Counted from the stretch's first letter, positions 8,732 to 17,387 are shown. The stretch is 64,000 bases of DNA from Gracilimonas sp. (GCF_017641085.1 NZ_JAEPPI010000003.1:696894-760893), one strand, 5' to 3'. Notes: a model not told the origin generated them from the sequence alone. Translations and numbers: made by a program.

Positions 8732-9670
8732 ATGAAATTGAACGCTTTTCAGAAAACAGCAATAACAACCGTTGCCGCTACTTTATTCTTAATTTTAGTG
8801 GGTGGACTTGTGCGAGCTACCGGGGCAGGACTTGGTTGTCCCGACTGGCCTAAATGCTTTGGTATGTGGATACCTCCCACAAGTTTAGCCGACCTTCCGG
8901 CGGGTTTTGACGAATCCCAATTTAATGTGTGGAAGACCTGGATTGAGTATGTGAACCGGTTAGTGGGAGTTGTAATTGGCTTGCTGATTACGGCTACCTT
9001 TTTACTCTCCATCAGGTACAGAAAGGAAAAGCCAACAGTTTTTTACAGTTCCATTGCCGCTTTTGTGCTCGTTTTATTCCAGGGATGGCTTGGTGGAGTA
9101 GTGGTTAGAACCGGACTTCATGAAGGCTTGATAACCGCGCATATGCTGGTAGCTATGGTAATTGTGACGGTGCTCCTTTATGCAACCTTTGAGGCAACCA
9201 GCGACCTGTTTAAAATCAGGATTGAGGAAGGCTTCCGAAAAAAATTACTTTGGACAGTGTGGGTATTATTCGGGCTTACCATGATCCAGCTCGTACTGGG
9301 AACACAGGTTCGTGAGGCCATCGATGTAATAAAAAATGCACCGGTTGTTTCTCCCCGCGGAACCTGGCTTGAAAACATGGAAGGCGTATTCCCCATTCAC
9401 CGAAGTTTCTCTTGGTTATTGGTAGCGGCAGCTGGGTGGCTGTTTTACCTGATGAAGAAATACAATGCGGAAGGGTGGGTTAAAAAGCTGGGTGACCTGA
9501 ATGTTGTGTTGGTATTTCTTCAGGTATTAATTGGTATAGGTCTCAACTATCTGGCAATGCCCAGAGTGCTGCAGGTTCTGCACTTAGTAGGCGTAGCCGT
9601 GATGGTATGTACTCAGTTTCTGATGATTTTGGTACTTAGAAGAGGGGAAGTTGTGATCAGTGATCAATGA
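8732..9670 (+). CDS. ctaA: heme A synthase (COX15/CtaA family)
   Basis: 312 residues and eight predicted transmembrane helices. The N-terminal motif GGLVRATGAGLGCPDWPKC carries the cysteine pair typical of the bacterial enzyme's first extracytoplasmic loop. Conserved histidines lie in EGLITAHMLVA, IHRSFSWLL and QVLHLVGVA. It oxidises the C8 methyl of heme O to give heme A. Divergently arranged with ctaB. The last codons (VVISDQ) are built from the first units of a 7-bp tandem repeat that continues past the stop codon. Confidence 0.95.
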   Translation: MKLNAFQKTAITTVAATLFLILVGGLVRATGAGLGCPDWPKCFGMWIPPTSLADLPAGFDESQFNVWKTWIEYVNRLVGVVIGLLITATFLLSIRYRKEKPTVFYSSIAAFVLVLFQGWLGGVVVRTGLHEGLITAHMLVAMVIVTVLLYATFEATSDLFKIRIEEGFRKKLLWTVWVLFGLTMIQLVLGTQVREAIDVIKNAPVVSPRGTWLENMEGVFPIHRSFSWLLVAAAGWLFYLMKKYNAEGWVKKLGDLNVVLVFLQVLIGIGLNYLAMPRVLQVLHLVGVAVMVCTQFLMILVLRRGEVVISDQ

Positions 9671-9695
9671 CCAGTGACCAGTGACCAGTGACCAA
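9654..9695. repeat. 7-bp tandem repeat (TGAYCAR), six units
   Basis: Six consecutive 7-mers, TGATCAG, TGATCAA, TGACCAG (three times) and TGACCAA. The first two units encode the C-terminus of CtaA and the third starts with its stop codon. Slippage here would alter only the end of CtaA. Confidence 0.85.
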
Positions 9696-9751
9696 CGATT
9701 AACGAAATGGGACTTGGAATTTGGAATTTGAGACTTGAAATTTAACCCTTA

Positions 9752-10072
9752 TTACAATCTCTCCAGTAAGTCATTCAAAAAAACCTTGATCTCATTCAGG
9801 TCTTTACGGGCTTCGGCACTGAGGGGAGGAGCGTTTTTGATTTCGCCTTCACGTAAAATTTCCTGCACACCTTCTGAACTGTACTTTTTATCATGTAGTA
9901 GTTCTTTGATCTTGAAGATGAGGGCAAGTTCCTGCTCTTTATACACTCTGTTACCGGCGCTGTTTTTCTTGGGGCTCAGCTCCGTGTAGGTCTTCTCCCA
10001 GTTTCGTAATACGTGGGGCTCAAGTCCGGTTAGCTTACTGACTTCACCCATCGAGTAATACAATTTTTTCAT
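9752..10072 (-). CDS. small MerR family transcriptional regulator
   Basis: 106 residues. The MerR winged helix-turn-helix occupies residues 5-72 (YSMGEVSKLTGLEPHVLRNW; the canonical R-x-W/Y wing is AGNRVYKEQEL). Only a short helical tail follows (DLNEIKVFLNDLLERL), so there is no effector-binding domain and no metal-binding cysteines. Bacteroidota genomes carry such short MerR proteins near core genes; the regulated target is not evident. Convergent with ctaA and divergent from the glycosyltransferase at 10153. Confidence 0.88.
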   Translation of the reverse strand: MKKLYYSMGEVSKLTGLEPHVLRNWEKTYTELSPKKNSAGNRVYKEQELALIFKIKELLHDKKYSSEGVQEILREGEIKNAPPLSAEARKDLNEIKVFLNDLLERL

Positions 10073-10152
10073 AGCAGACAGAAAGTGTATTTTAGAACGT
10101 TTTTAATGGCGTGAAAGTAAACCATTTCTGAACATATATAAAAGAATACATT

Positions 10153-11103
10153 TTGGAAGATACACCTTCAGAAAAAAATATCGACATCAGTATCGTGGTT
10201 CCCGTTTATAATGAAGAGGAATCATTACCCGAGCTGGAAAAGGCAATTAGCAAGGCATTATCGGCTGATTACAGCTATGAAATTATTTTTGTTGATGACG
10301 GCTCATCGGATAAATCTTGGCAGCAGGTTCTTTCAATGGGGGGCGAGAAAGATTTTATTCATGGAATCGCACTAAGTCATAATTACGGTAAGAGCGTAGC
10401 CCTGCAGGCCGGCTTTGAGAAAGCACAGGGAAAGTATGTTGTAACCATGGATGCTGATCTCCAGGATGATCCCAATGAAGTGCCCGAGATGGTACAAATG
10501 CTAAAAGACGGATATGATTTGGTGAGCGGCTGGAAAAAAGAACGCCACGATCCAATTTCAAAAACCATCCCGTCCAAATTCTTCAATTTCGTTACCCGAA
10601 AAGTTGCCGGGATTGAATTGCATGATTTTAATTGCGGCCTCAAAGCGTACAGAGCAGAAGTGGTTAAGAATATCTATCTGTACGGAGAACTGCACAGGTA
10701 TATTCCCATGCTGGCAAAGCGAGAAGGATACACCCGGATTACTGAGAAAGTGGTTACGCATCATCCCCGTAAGTATGGAAAAACTAAATTTGGGCTGTCC
10801 AGGTTTATGAATGGATTTCTTGACCTGATTACGATTACTTTTGTGCAGCGGTACTTGCAAAAGCCCATGCATTTTTTTGGTACAGTAGGGGTGTTGTTAC
10901 TCTTAGCCGGTGGAGGTATCAACCTGTACATGGCACTGCTAAAGTTTGTTTACAGGCAGGGTATTGGTGACCGCCCGCTCTTATTTCTAGGTATTTTGCT
11001 GATGGTAGTAGGCGTGCAGTTTTTCTCAACCGGATTATTGGGCGAAATGATCAACAAAAACAATGTGAAGGATCAAAAACCGAGGGTCAGAGAAATTATT
11101 TAA
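10153..11103 (+). CDS. GT2 glycosyltransferase, GtrB/DPM1-like
   Basis: 316 residues. GT-A domain: VVPVYNEEESLPELE, FVDDGSSDKS and the metal-binding DAD at residues 100-102 followed by LQDDP. Two C-terminal transmembrane helices (about 236-258 and 272-292) anchor it in the inner membrane. This architecture matches GtrB and dolichol-phosphate mannose synthase-like enzymes that load a sugar onto undecaprenyl phosphate. The start is TTG at 10153 (MEDTPSEKN); no ATG lies upstream in frame. The sugar cannot be told from sequence. Confidence 0.9.
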   Translation: MEDTPSEKNIDISIVVPVYNEEESLPELEKAISKALSADYSYEIIFVDDGSSDKSWQQVLSMGGEKDFIHGIALSHNYGKSVALQAGFEKAQGKYVVTMDADLQDDPNEVPEMVQMLKDGYDLVSGWKKERHDPISKTIPSKFFNFVTRKVAGIELHDFNCGLKAYRAEVVKNIYLYGELHRYIPMLAKREGYTRITEKVVTHHPRKYGKTKFGLSRFMNGFLDLITITFVQRYLQKPMHFFGTVGVLLLLAGGGINLYMALLKFVYRQGIGDRPLLFLGILLMVVGVQFFSTGLLGEMINKNNVKDQKPRVREII

Positions 11104-11167
11104 CCGGTATAATTATCAGATTGTGGAAGCGTTTATATTGTGTCGTTCAACTTTAATCAACACACTT

Positions 11168-11575
11168 ATGAAGCTAAAAAGTAATCTGCTTTTCGTTTCA
11201 ACATTCCTGTTCATCCTGATGGCAGGCTGTGATGCAAACATCTTTGATTCCAATAAAGATGTACAGATCCGGATCCAAAATTCATCGGAGTACACCCTCG
11301 AAAATATCAGGGTTTCATTTCCTGACGAAGAAGTGAGTTATGGAACATTAGACCCGGCTCAGAGCAGCGACTACCGAAAGGTGAATAAAGCCTATCGCTA
11401 CGCATACATCGAATCAGAAATTGATGGAGAGAAAGCCATATTGCAACCGATCGATTACGTTGGGGAAGATTTTCTTGATGAAGGGAAATACACCTATCAG
11501 TTGTTTGTTTATGGTGAGTCCGGGCAAAGTGAACCAATGCGCTTCTATCTTGGTTTAGAGCTGAAGAAAAACTGA
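11168..11575 (+). CDS. predicted lipoprotein of unknown function
   Basis: Start chosen at ATG 11168 (MKLKSNLLFVSTFLFILMAG|C), giving a 135-residue precursor with a lipobox LMAGC and Cys21 as the lipidated residue. The mature part is a small beta-rich domain (VQIRIQNSSEYTLENIRVSF) with no recognised family. The frame opens upstream at a GTG (11123), but the signal peptide fixes the ATG. It lies 64 bp after the glycosyltransferase and may be co-transcribed. Confidence 0.75.
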   Translation: MKLKSNLLFVSTFLFILMAGCDANIFDSNKDVQIRIQNSSEYTLENIRVSFPDEEVSYGTLDPAQSSDYRKVNKAYRYAYIESEIDGEKAILQPIDYVGEDFLDEGKYTYQLFVYGESGQSEPMRFYLGLELKKN

Positions 11576-12142
11576 TATTATCTAAAATAAGAATGTAAAA
11601 TCAGTTATTTACAGGCAGTTGATGTATTAACTTTTTGTTAAAAGCATCAAAATGTAGAAACTGACACTTGTCAGGTAATATATTTTTCCGTTATTTAGTT
11701 TCATCATAAATAAGGAGCGTCTTCATTATTGGGCGTCAACTCATCTGTTGGATTCAGAATAAGGTTTGCTCCTGATTTAGCTAAACTGCAATTTTTTAAA
11801 ATTAACAGCCAATGGCTACGTCAGTATCGGTTCACTTATATTCATTTTGTCCAAAAAGTCATCAGCTTAAGCTGAAAGGTTCGTGCTACTCTTATCTTTG
11901 CCAAATTCTTTTTCTAAGTTTGGGCACCAGCTTTTTTTACCATTTTCAGGGATTCTTGGAACGCTGTTTCGGCTAATCTAATCCCGACTGCTTCTGTAAC
12001 GGCATTTCATTTGAGGAAAAATATCTTCGAAAGGAATAATAAGCTGTTACCAATCAACGAACGGTTAACATCTTCCATCAAACTAACTAAGAAATAAAAA
12101 CTATTAGTGGGTACTTACGCCCGCAAATTTTAGGTGTTTACT
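11576..12142. other. long intergenic region upstream of the permease
   Basis: About 560 bp without a credible gene on either strand. A TATCTTTG box at 11893-11900 is a possible promoter -7 element, but no good -33 partner precedes it; if used it would give a 5' leader of roughly 235 nt for the permease. I recognise no riboswitch or ncRNA family here. Confidence 0.5.
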
Positions 12143-14215
12143 ATGTCTGATAATAAACTTAAAAAACAACTTGGCCTCTACGATGTATTTGCCATCTGTA
12201 CCGGTGCTATGTTCAGCTCCGGGTTCTTCTTGCTACCGGGAATTGCGGCAGCCCAAACAGGGGAGTCGGTGTATTTGGCTTACCTGGCTTCCGGAATTCT
12301 GATTATACCCGCCATGCTCAGCGTGGCAGAATTATCTACGGCTATGCCAAAATCGGGGGGAACCTATTACTTCCTGGATCGAAGTCTGGGTCCGATGGTA
12401 GGTACCATTGGCGGGTTAGGATCGTGGGTTGCCCTTATGTTTAAAAGTTCCTTTGCCCTTATTGGTATGGGAGCTTATTTAGCACTCTTCGTGGATGTTT
12501 CATTTACGATGCTAGCCCTCATTCTGACCCTGATATTTGGGTTCCTGAATATTTTCGGAGCGAAAGAAACAACACTCCTTCAGAGAATATTGGTCACGGT
12601 GTTAGTATTGATTATGGGACTTTTCATCATACAGGGGGTCTCGGCCGCCGGGTTGGATATCAGCATATCGGATTCGGAAAATGGATTTTTTAGCAACAAC
12701 CTGCATGGTTTTATATCCACCATAGGCCTGGTCTTTGTGTCTTATGCCGGGCTTACCAAGGTTACCAGTGTGGCTGAAGAAGTGAAGAATCCGGATCGGA
12801 ATATTCCTCTCGGGATGATTCTTTCACTCACAACCGCCTCTCTGATCTATGTTGCCGGAGTGTATATAATGCAGCAGGTTCTGACGGCAGAAGAGTTCTA
12901 TTCAAGCCTTACGCCGGTAGCCGATGCGGGAGCAAAATTCATGAACTGGTTACCCGGTTCAGGTGGCATGCTCCTTATTGTGGTTGCGGCAGTTGCTGCC
13001 TTTGCCTCAACCGGAAATGCCGGCATTATGTCTGCCTCAAGGTATCCGTTCGCTATGTCGAGAGATAAGCTTATGAGCCCTAAGTTCAGCGATATCGGTA
13101 AGCAGGGTACTCCTTACTATGCCATTATCGTAACGGTAATTTGCATGATTCTGATTCTTTTGATTTTTGATGTGGAATCGGTAGCCAAGCTTGCCAGTGC
13201 GTTTCAGTTGCTGCTGTTCGGGTTTATGTGTTTAGCAGTTATCGTAATGCGCGAAAGCAACATCAACAGTTACAGGCCGGGATTCAAATCACCGCTATAC
13301 CCGTGGGTTCAAATTGCCGGGATGTTAATCTCTGTTTGGCTGGTAGCAGAAATGGGAATCCTTGCTGTATCACTTACCGGTTTCATCGTGGTGATGTGCG
13401 TGGCGTGGTACATCTACTATACAAAAGGCCGGATAAACCGAAGAGGAGCGATATTCCACGTTCATGAGCGACTGGGTAAGAAAAGGTATGATGATCTGGA
13501 GCTCGAGCTTTTGAACATCCTCAGCGAGAAAAACACCGGGGAGCATCTTTCATACAAAGAAACCATTGCCCGAAGCATTATTGTAGATGTGGATTCGGAG
13601 AATACAAAAGTGGATGAATTGTTAAGAGAAGCCTCTAAAATTCTGTACGGCCGGTTGAAGGTGGAAAAAAAGATGCTGTTGAATGAGCTTACTGAAAACT
13701 ACAACCATCGCTTCAATAAATTGAGCAGCGGGGTAATTTGCAGTTATCATGCGATGGCTGAAGTTTCAGCTCCTGAATTGGTTGTTTTCCGGATTAAGAA
13801 ATCGCTGGACCTTGAAATAACAGGAGTTGATGGCAATGTGTATATGTACGCCATTCTCTTAGTCCCTGAAGAAGAGGAAGGATTGGATATCCGTTTGGTT
13901 GGGCATCTGGCTGAAATTGTTCAGTCATCCGGCTTCAAAAAGCGATGGATGCAATCCGGTAACAAACGCGAACTCAGGGAGTGCTTGCTGAGTGAAGGTC
14001 ACTTTATCCAGCTGAAAGTGAATGAAAGCAAGCAGCTCATGGAATTTGCAGGTAAAAAAATCCGTGACATAAACCTGCCCGGGTCAAGTTTGATCACCAT
14101 TATTTACCGGGGAAGTGAACTCATCATCCCGCATGGAAATACCCTAATCAATGAGGAAGATGAATTCCTGATGGTAGGTGATCCGGATGACATTAAAGAG
14201 CTGATGAGCAGTTAA
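12143..14215 (+). CDS. APC family permease fused to EIIA-like and RCK_C-like domains
   Basis: 690 residues from ATG 12143 (MSDNKLKKQLGLYDV); an upstream GTG in frame is not needed. Residues about 8-430 form a 12-helix APC amino-acid transporter (YDVFAICTGAMFSSGFFLLP, YAGLTKVTSVAEEVKNPDRN). Residues about 470-620 resemble PTS EIIA of the fructose/nitrogen type; His536 in VICSYHAM lines up with the phosphorylated histidine position, followed by HLAEIVQSSGF and the RECLLS tail. Residues about 634-690 resemble the TrkA/RCK C-terminal ligand domain (IRDINLPGSSLITIIYRGSE, DEFLMVGDPDDI). The soluble domains probably regulate transport. The substrate is unknown. Confidence 0.82.
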   Translation: MSDNKLKKQLGLYDVFAICTGAMFSSGFFLLPGIAAAQTGESVYLAYLASGILIIPAMLSVAELSTAMPKSGGTYYFLDRSLGPMVGTIGGLGSWVALMFKSSFALIGMGAYLALFVDVSFTMLALILTLIFGFLNIFGAKETTLLQRILVTVLVLIMGLFIIQGVSAAGLDISISDSENGFFSNNLHGFISTIGLVFVSYAGLTKVTSVAEEVKNPDRNIPLGMILSLTTASLIYVAGVYIMQQVLTAEEFYSSLTPVADAGAKFMNWLPGSGGMLLIVVAAVAAFASTGNAGIMSASRYPFAMSRDKLMSPKFSDIGKQGTPYYAIIVTVICMILILLIFDVESVAKLASAFQLLLFGFMCLAVIVMRESNINSYRPGFKSPLYPWVQIAGMLISVWLVAEMGILAVSLTGFIVVMCVAWYIYYTKGRINRRGAIFHVHERLGKKRYDDLELELLNILSEKNTGEHLSYKETIARSIIVDVDSENTKVDELLREASKILYGRLKVEKKMLLNELTENYNHRFNKLSSGVICSYHAMAEVSAPELVVFRIKKSLDLEITGVDGNVYMYAILLVPEEEEGLDIRLVGHLAEIVQSSGFKKRWMQSGNKRELRECLLSEGHFIQLKVNESKQLMEFAGKKIRDINLPGSSLITIIYRGSELIIPHGNTLINEEDEFLMVGDPDDIKELMSS

Positions 14216-14289
14216 ACCAAAAAAAACCTATGGCTGATTTCATTAATCTAAATAGTAAGTGGAAAGATGGAAGAGCAAACCACTAATAG

Positions 14290-14323
14290 AAAAGCCCTGT
14301 GAAGTGAAGTTCACAGGGCTTTT
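14290..14323. terminator. bidirectional intrinsic terminator
   Basis: A perfect 14-bp stem, AAAAGCCCTGTGAA at 14290-14303 and its complement at 14310-14323, with a 6-nt loop and A/T runs on both sides. It can end the permease transcript (plus) and the tRNA cluster (minus). Confidence 0.9.
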
Positions 14324-14333
14324 ATGTGGTATG

Positions 14334-14406
14334 TACCGCGTACGGGATTTGAACCCGTGCTACCGCCGTGAAAGGGCGGCGTCCTGGACCCCTAGACGAA
14401 CGCGGC
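14334..14406 (-). tRNA. tRNA-Glu (anticodon UUC), distal copy
   Basis: Minus-strand cloverleaf: acceptor GCCGCGT with ACGCGGT (G1-U72 wobble), D-arm TCGTCTAGGGG, anticodon loop CTTTCAC (UUC), T-arm GGTTCGAATCC. CCA is not encoded. Identical over 76 bp to the copy at 14550-14622. Last gene of the six-tRNA transcript. Confidence 0.95.
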
Positions 14407-14466
14407 ATAAAATAAAGTCCATAAAAAAACCGTGGATGTTGTGTCGATCCACAGCTAATATAAAAG

Positions 14467-14541
14467 GGAGCCCGATGGGATTTGAACCCACGGCCTCTAG
14501 GGCCACAACCTAGCGCTCTAACCAACTGAGCTACGAGCTCC
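14467..14541 (-). tRNA. tRNA-His (anticodon GUG)
   Basis: Minus strand. The extra G(-1) typical of tRNA-His is encoded and pairs with C73; acceptor GAGCTCG pairs with CGGGCTC, the anticodon loop is TTGTGGC (GUG) and the T-loop is TTCAAAT. Lies between two identical tRNA-Glu genes. Confidence 0.95.
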
Positions 14542-14549
14542 ATTAATAG

Positions 14550-14622
14550 TACCGCGTACGGGATTTGAACCCGTGCTACCGCCGTGAAAGGGCGGCGTCC
14601 TGGACCCCTAGACGAACGCGGC
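14550..14622 (-). tRNA. tRNA-Glu (anticodon UUC), proximal copy
   Basis: Same sequence and fold as the gene at 14334-14406, including the G1-U72 wobble and A73. The identity extends slightly beyond the gene ends (14549-14624), which suggests a recent duplication or gene conversion. Confidence 0.95.
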
Positions 14623-14676
14623 ATTAATAAAAATTCAATAAGTCAAAAAAAGAGCAACTTGTGTAAACCTCTTTAG

Positions 14677-14747
14677 AGGCGACAGGCGGACTCGAACCGC
14701 CGTACGAGGTTTTGCAGACCTCTGCCTAACCACTCGGCCATGTCGCC
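14677..14747 (-). tRNA. tRNA-Cys (anticodon GCA)
   Basis: Minus strand. Acceptor GGCGACA/TGTCGCC, anticodon stem GAGGT/ACCTC with loop CTGCAAA (GCA), discriminator U73 as expected for cysteine, no encoded CCA. Confidence 0.95.
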
Positions 14748-14769
14748 TTAAGCAAAAGCTAAAAGCTAG

Positions 14770-14843
14770 TACGCCCGACAGGAGTCGAACCTGTAACCTA
14801 CGCCTTAGAAGGGCGTTGCTCTATCCAGTTGAGCTACGGGCGC
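14770..14843 (-). tRNA. tRNA-Arg (anticodon UCU)
   Basis: Minus strand. Acceptor GCGCCCG/CGGGCGT (G1-U72), anticodon stem ACGCC/GGCGT with loop CTTCTAA (UCU), T-arm ACAGGTTCGACTCCTGT, A73. Confidence 0.95.
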
Positions 14844-14907
14844 TCAACTTACAATATGTCAAAAAAACAAGATTTTCCGATCATAAAACCGAAAAATCTT
14901 TCTTTAG

Positions 14908-14981
14908 TCGGGGAGACAAGATTTGAACTTGCGACCCTTCGCTCCCAAAGCGAATGCGCTACCGGACTGCGCCACTCCCCG
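14908..14981 (-). tRNA. tRNA-Pro (anticodon UGG)
   Basis: Minus strand. Acceptor CGGGGAG/CTCCCCG (C1-G72, a tRNA-Pro hallmark), anticodon stem TCGCT/AGCGA region with TGG anticodon, T-loop TTCAAAT. First gene of the tRNA transcript. Confidence 0.95.
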
Positions 14982-14996
14982 TTCTTCGAAAGACTC

Positions 14997-15029
14997 CAAA
15001 TATAGGACTTATTTCAGACGGTTGCCAAA
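14997..15029 (-). promoter_or_regulatory. promoter of the tRNA cluster (TTTG-N21-TATATTTG)
   Basis: On the minus strand TTTG (15026-15029) is followed after 21 nt by TATATTTG (14997-15004), an exact match to the Bacteroidota-type -33/-7 consensus. Transcription would begin just ahead of tRNA-Pro, whose 5' end is at 14981. Confidence 0.85.
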
Positions 15030-15061
15030 TGAATAAATTACTTTTTTCTAAAAATTGGCAT

Positions 15062-16339
15062 TTATTTAGGTAGATCTTTCAGGATAGCTGAAACGTAGTT
15101 TTCCCAGCTCATATTCTCAGCAGATTTCCGAACATTTTCAGCCGGAAGCGGATGCTCGATAAACTTAAGCATTTGTTCTGCCATGGAGTCGATGTTACCG
15201 TCTTCAGCCAGGTAACCGTTAAAACCATCTTTTATGGTTTCCGGGAAATGTCCGACATTAGTGGCCAAAATGGGCAGTTCAAAATTATAGGTCAGTGATT
15301 CTACCCCGGATGGAGTTGCGGTGAGGTAGTAGAGCACACTACAGTCACTTACCTGAAAGTATTTATTAACGTCTTCGTTGGGGATGAACTCGTTTTTAAC
15401 CACGGTACTTTCTTCTAACCCTAATTTTTCAATCAGTTGAAGGGGGCGGTAATCCTGTTCGCTTTCCTTGTTCTTGAGAAACAACTTTTGAGCGACCGCA
15501 AATAAACCACGCTTAATTTTTGTGGTGATTTTTGACGTATCCAGGGTAGCCCAGAATTCCTCTCCGCAGATCAGAAAAGAGACATCATCCCGCTGATCGG
15601 AAACTTGTTTGAAGGCCCGAATGGCGTTATGTAATCCCTTGTATTTTCGGATGAACCCAAAGAAAAGAAAAACATACTTATTTAAGCCCAGTTCCTTCTT
15701 GAACGCTTCCGTGTCAAAGTCGGGATCCGGTTCATATAAATCGTAAACCGGGTGAAATAGCTTGATCACCGTGGTGGCTTCAGAATCCGACCGTTCACCG
15801 GTTTCATTGATGGCAAAATTTCGGTTGGGATAAAGGGCATTCAGTTCATCCACCGTTTTATAGGCGTGTGTGATATAGGTGTCGGCATGTTTAATGCCTC
15901 TTTTGGTGAGCCGCTCATCGATGGTGCTGTCTTCTTTCTGAACCACAAAATGTAAGTCGAAAATGATTTCTGCCCGGCAATGTTTCTTCAGCCATTTGGA
16001 TATCGACCCCATGGGTATTCCCTGAATAGAAATTGCCCATTGAAAAATAACCTTATCTGGATTCAGCGATTTAATGTACTTCGCCGTTTCTTTCCAGCTG
16101 AAGGGATTGTTGTAGTTGGTGATATACTTCACCTTAATACGCGTGCCTTCCAGAAAATCAGATTGGCTGGATTTATCAACAAACTCCCGTGGAATGATTG
16201 ATGGATACTGATTGGTCCAAGAAACAATATGGACTTCATTATCCGGATCTTTGTCCAGCGTTTTTGCCAGCGAGGTGTTGTAGTTAGAAATCCCACCTTT
16301 AAATTTTGGTCCCGGCCCAAAGCATACAATTTTAGCCAT
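15062..16339 (-). CDS. glycosyltransferase, GT4-like (GT-B fold)
   Basis: 425 residues. The N-terminus MAKIVCFGPGPKFKGGISNY has the glycine-rich loop of GT-B enzymes. The C-terminal domain carries VFLFFGFIRKYKGLHNAIRA and the nucleotide-sugar site around CSVLYYLTATPSGVESLTYN, a GT4-type E-x7-E-like region, then PILATNVGHFPETI. Likely builds a surface polysaccharide or glycolipid. It follows the epimerase gene by 4 bp and probably shares its transcript. The donor and acceptor cannot be deduced. Confidence 0.85.
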   Translation of the reverse strand: MAKIVCFGPGPKFKGGISNYNTSLAKTLDKDPDNEVHIVSWTNQYPSIIPREFVDKSSQSDFLEGTRIKVKYITNYNNPFSWKETAKYIKSLNPDKVIFQWAISIQGIPMGSISKWLKKHCRAEIIFDLHFVVQKEDSTIDERLTKRGIKHADTYITHAYKTVDELNALYPNRNFAINETGERSDSEATTVIKLFHPVYDLYEPDPDFDTEAFKKELGLNKYVFLFFGFIRKYKGLHNAIRAFKQVSDQRDDVSFLICGEEFWATLDTSKITTKIKRGLFAVAQKLFLKNKESEQDYRPLQLIEKLGLEESTVVKNEFIPNEDVNKYFQVSDCSVLYYLTATPSGVESLTYNFELPILATNVGHFPETIKDGFNGYLAEDGNIDSMAEQMLKFIEHPLPAENVRKSAENMSWENYVSAILKDLPK

Positions 16340-16343
16340 CAGC

Positions 16344-17387
16344 TTAAGCGTATTTCTCTACGGCAACGTCATAAACGCGTCGCATGCCTTCCCGCAGAGA
16401 TAGTTTGGGCTTCCAGTCGAGTTCTTCATTCACGTAGCTCATATCCGCATATCGGGAATGTACACCTACAGGTTTATCCAGTAATTTTTTGATTTCCGGA
16501 TCATAACCGGCGAATTCAGTGAAAATCTCGATAATTTCGAGGAAGGTGGTCAGTCGGCCACTGCCAATATTAATCGCTCGGCCATCGGTAATTCTTTCCA
16601 TAGCGTGGAGGGTGCAATCCATCACGTCTTCAATGTGCACAAAGTCACGGCCTTGTTGACCGGTTCCCCAAACTTCAAAAGGATCTTCTTTGAGAGCGGC
16701 ACGCCGGGCAATAGCTGGGATAGGATAGGAAAGGTCCTGGTCTTCGCCATAACCTGAGAAAGGCCGGATACAAGTAACAGATACCCCATAGTATTTGGCA
16801 GCGATGTACGCGAGATACTCACCGGTTAATTTAGACCAGCCGTACGTCATATCGGGCTGACCCATATTTTTGAAATCGATATCACTTTCACTCAGTGCAA
16901 TAGCATCTTCTTCGGTTTGAAGGTCAACCGGGTAAGCCGCACTGGAACTTGGATACAGAACACGATTAGGTTTCTGGCGGCATACCCACAGAAAGAATTC
17001 TGCATCAATAGACAGGTCGAGGGCCACAAGCATGGGGTCACCATCAATTTTCGCTCTTCCACCCACAATAGCTGCAAAGTGAAATACATCTTTGAAGCGG
17101 GTTACGTCCAGCCCGTAGGTATCGTTGATGTGATTTTCATTATCCAGCATGGCCCGGATAAAATAGCGGGCATCCTGCTTCAGGAATACCATGCGTTCAT
17201 CATCCCCGAAAAACTCGAGTCCGTTTTCTTTACGGGTCGGAGTGCCATCCGGAAGCCAGTCAGAAGGGTGAGTGCCAACGGATAAATCATCAATAAAGAA
17301 GATGGTATCGTCCGTGGTTTTGTGAAGTCGTTTTACAAAGTTTCTTCCGACGAATCCGCATCCGCCTGTAATTAGATGATAGCCCAT
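16344..17387 (-). CDS. NAD-dependent sugar-nucleotide epimerase/dehydratase
   Basis: 347-residue extended SDR protein. The Rossmann motif TGGCGFVG is at residues 7-14, the active-site Tyr182-x3-Lys186 is in TYGWSKLTGEY, and the preceding Ser-rich strand is YPSSSAAYP. The substrate-side motifs (RPFSGYGEDQDLSYPIPAIA, WGTGQQGRDFVHIEDV) match the UDP/GDP-sugar epimerase and dehydratase group. It makes or modifies a nucleotide sugar, presumably for the glycosyltransferase encoded 4 bp downstream. The exact reaction is not assignable. Confidence 0.88.
   Translation of the reverse strand: MGYHLITGGCGFVGRNFVKRLHKTTDDTIFFIDDLSVGTHPSDWLPDGTPTRKENGLEFFGDDERMVFLKQDARYFIRAMLDNENHINDTYGLDVTRFKDVFHFAAIVGGRAKIDGDPMLVALDLSIDAEFFLWVCRQKPNRVLYPSSSAAYPVDLQTEEDAIALSESDIDFKNMGQPDMTYGWSKLTGEYLAYIAAKYYGVSVTCIRPFSGYGEDQDLSYPIPAIARRAALKEDPFEVWGTGQQGRDFVHIEDVMDCTLHAMERITDGRAINIGSGRLTTFLEIIEIFTEFAGYDPEIKKLLDKPVGVHSRYADMSYVNEELDWKPKLSLREGMRRVYDVAVEKYA

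Noticed and set aside
9654-9695. CRISPR array
   Set aside because: The repeat is 7 bp with no spacers and no cas genes nearby. No other candidate array was found in the window.
14322-14624. A 100-codon open frame over the tRNA cluster on the minus strand
   Set aside because: It runs through three tRNA genes and is repetitive because the two tRNA-Glu genes are identical; not protein-coding.
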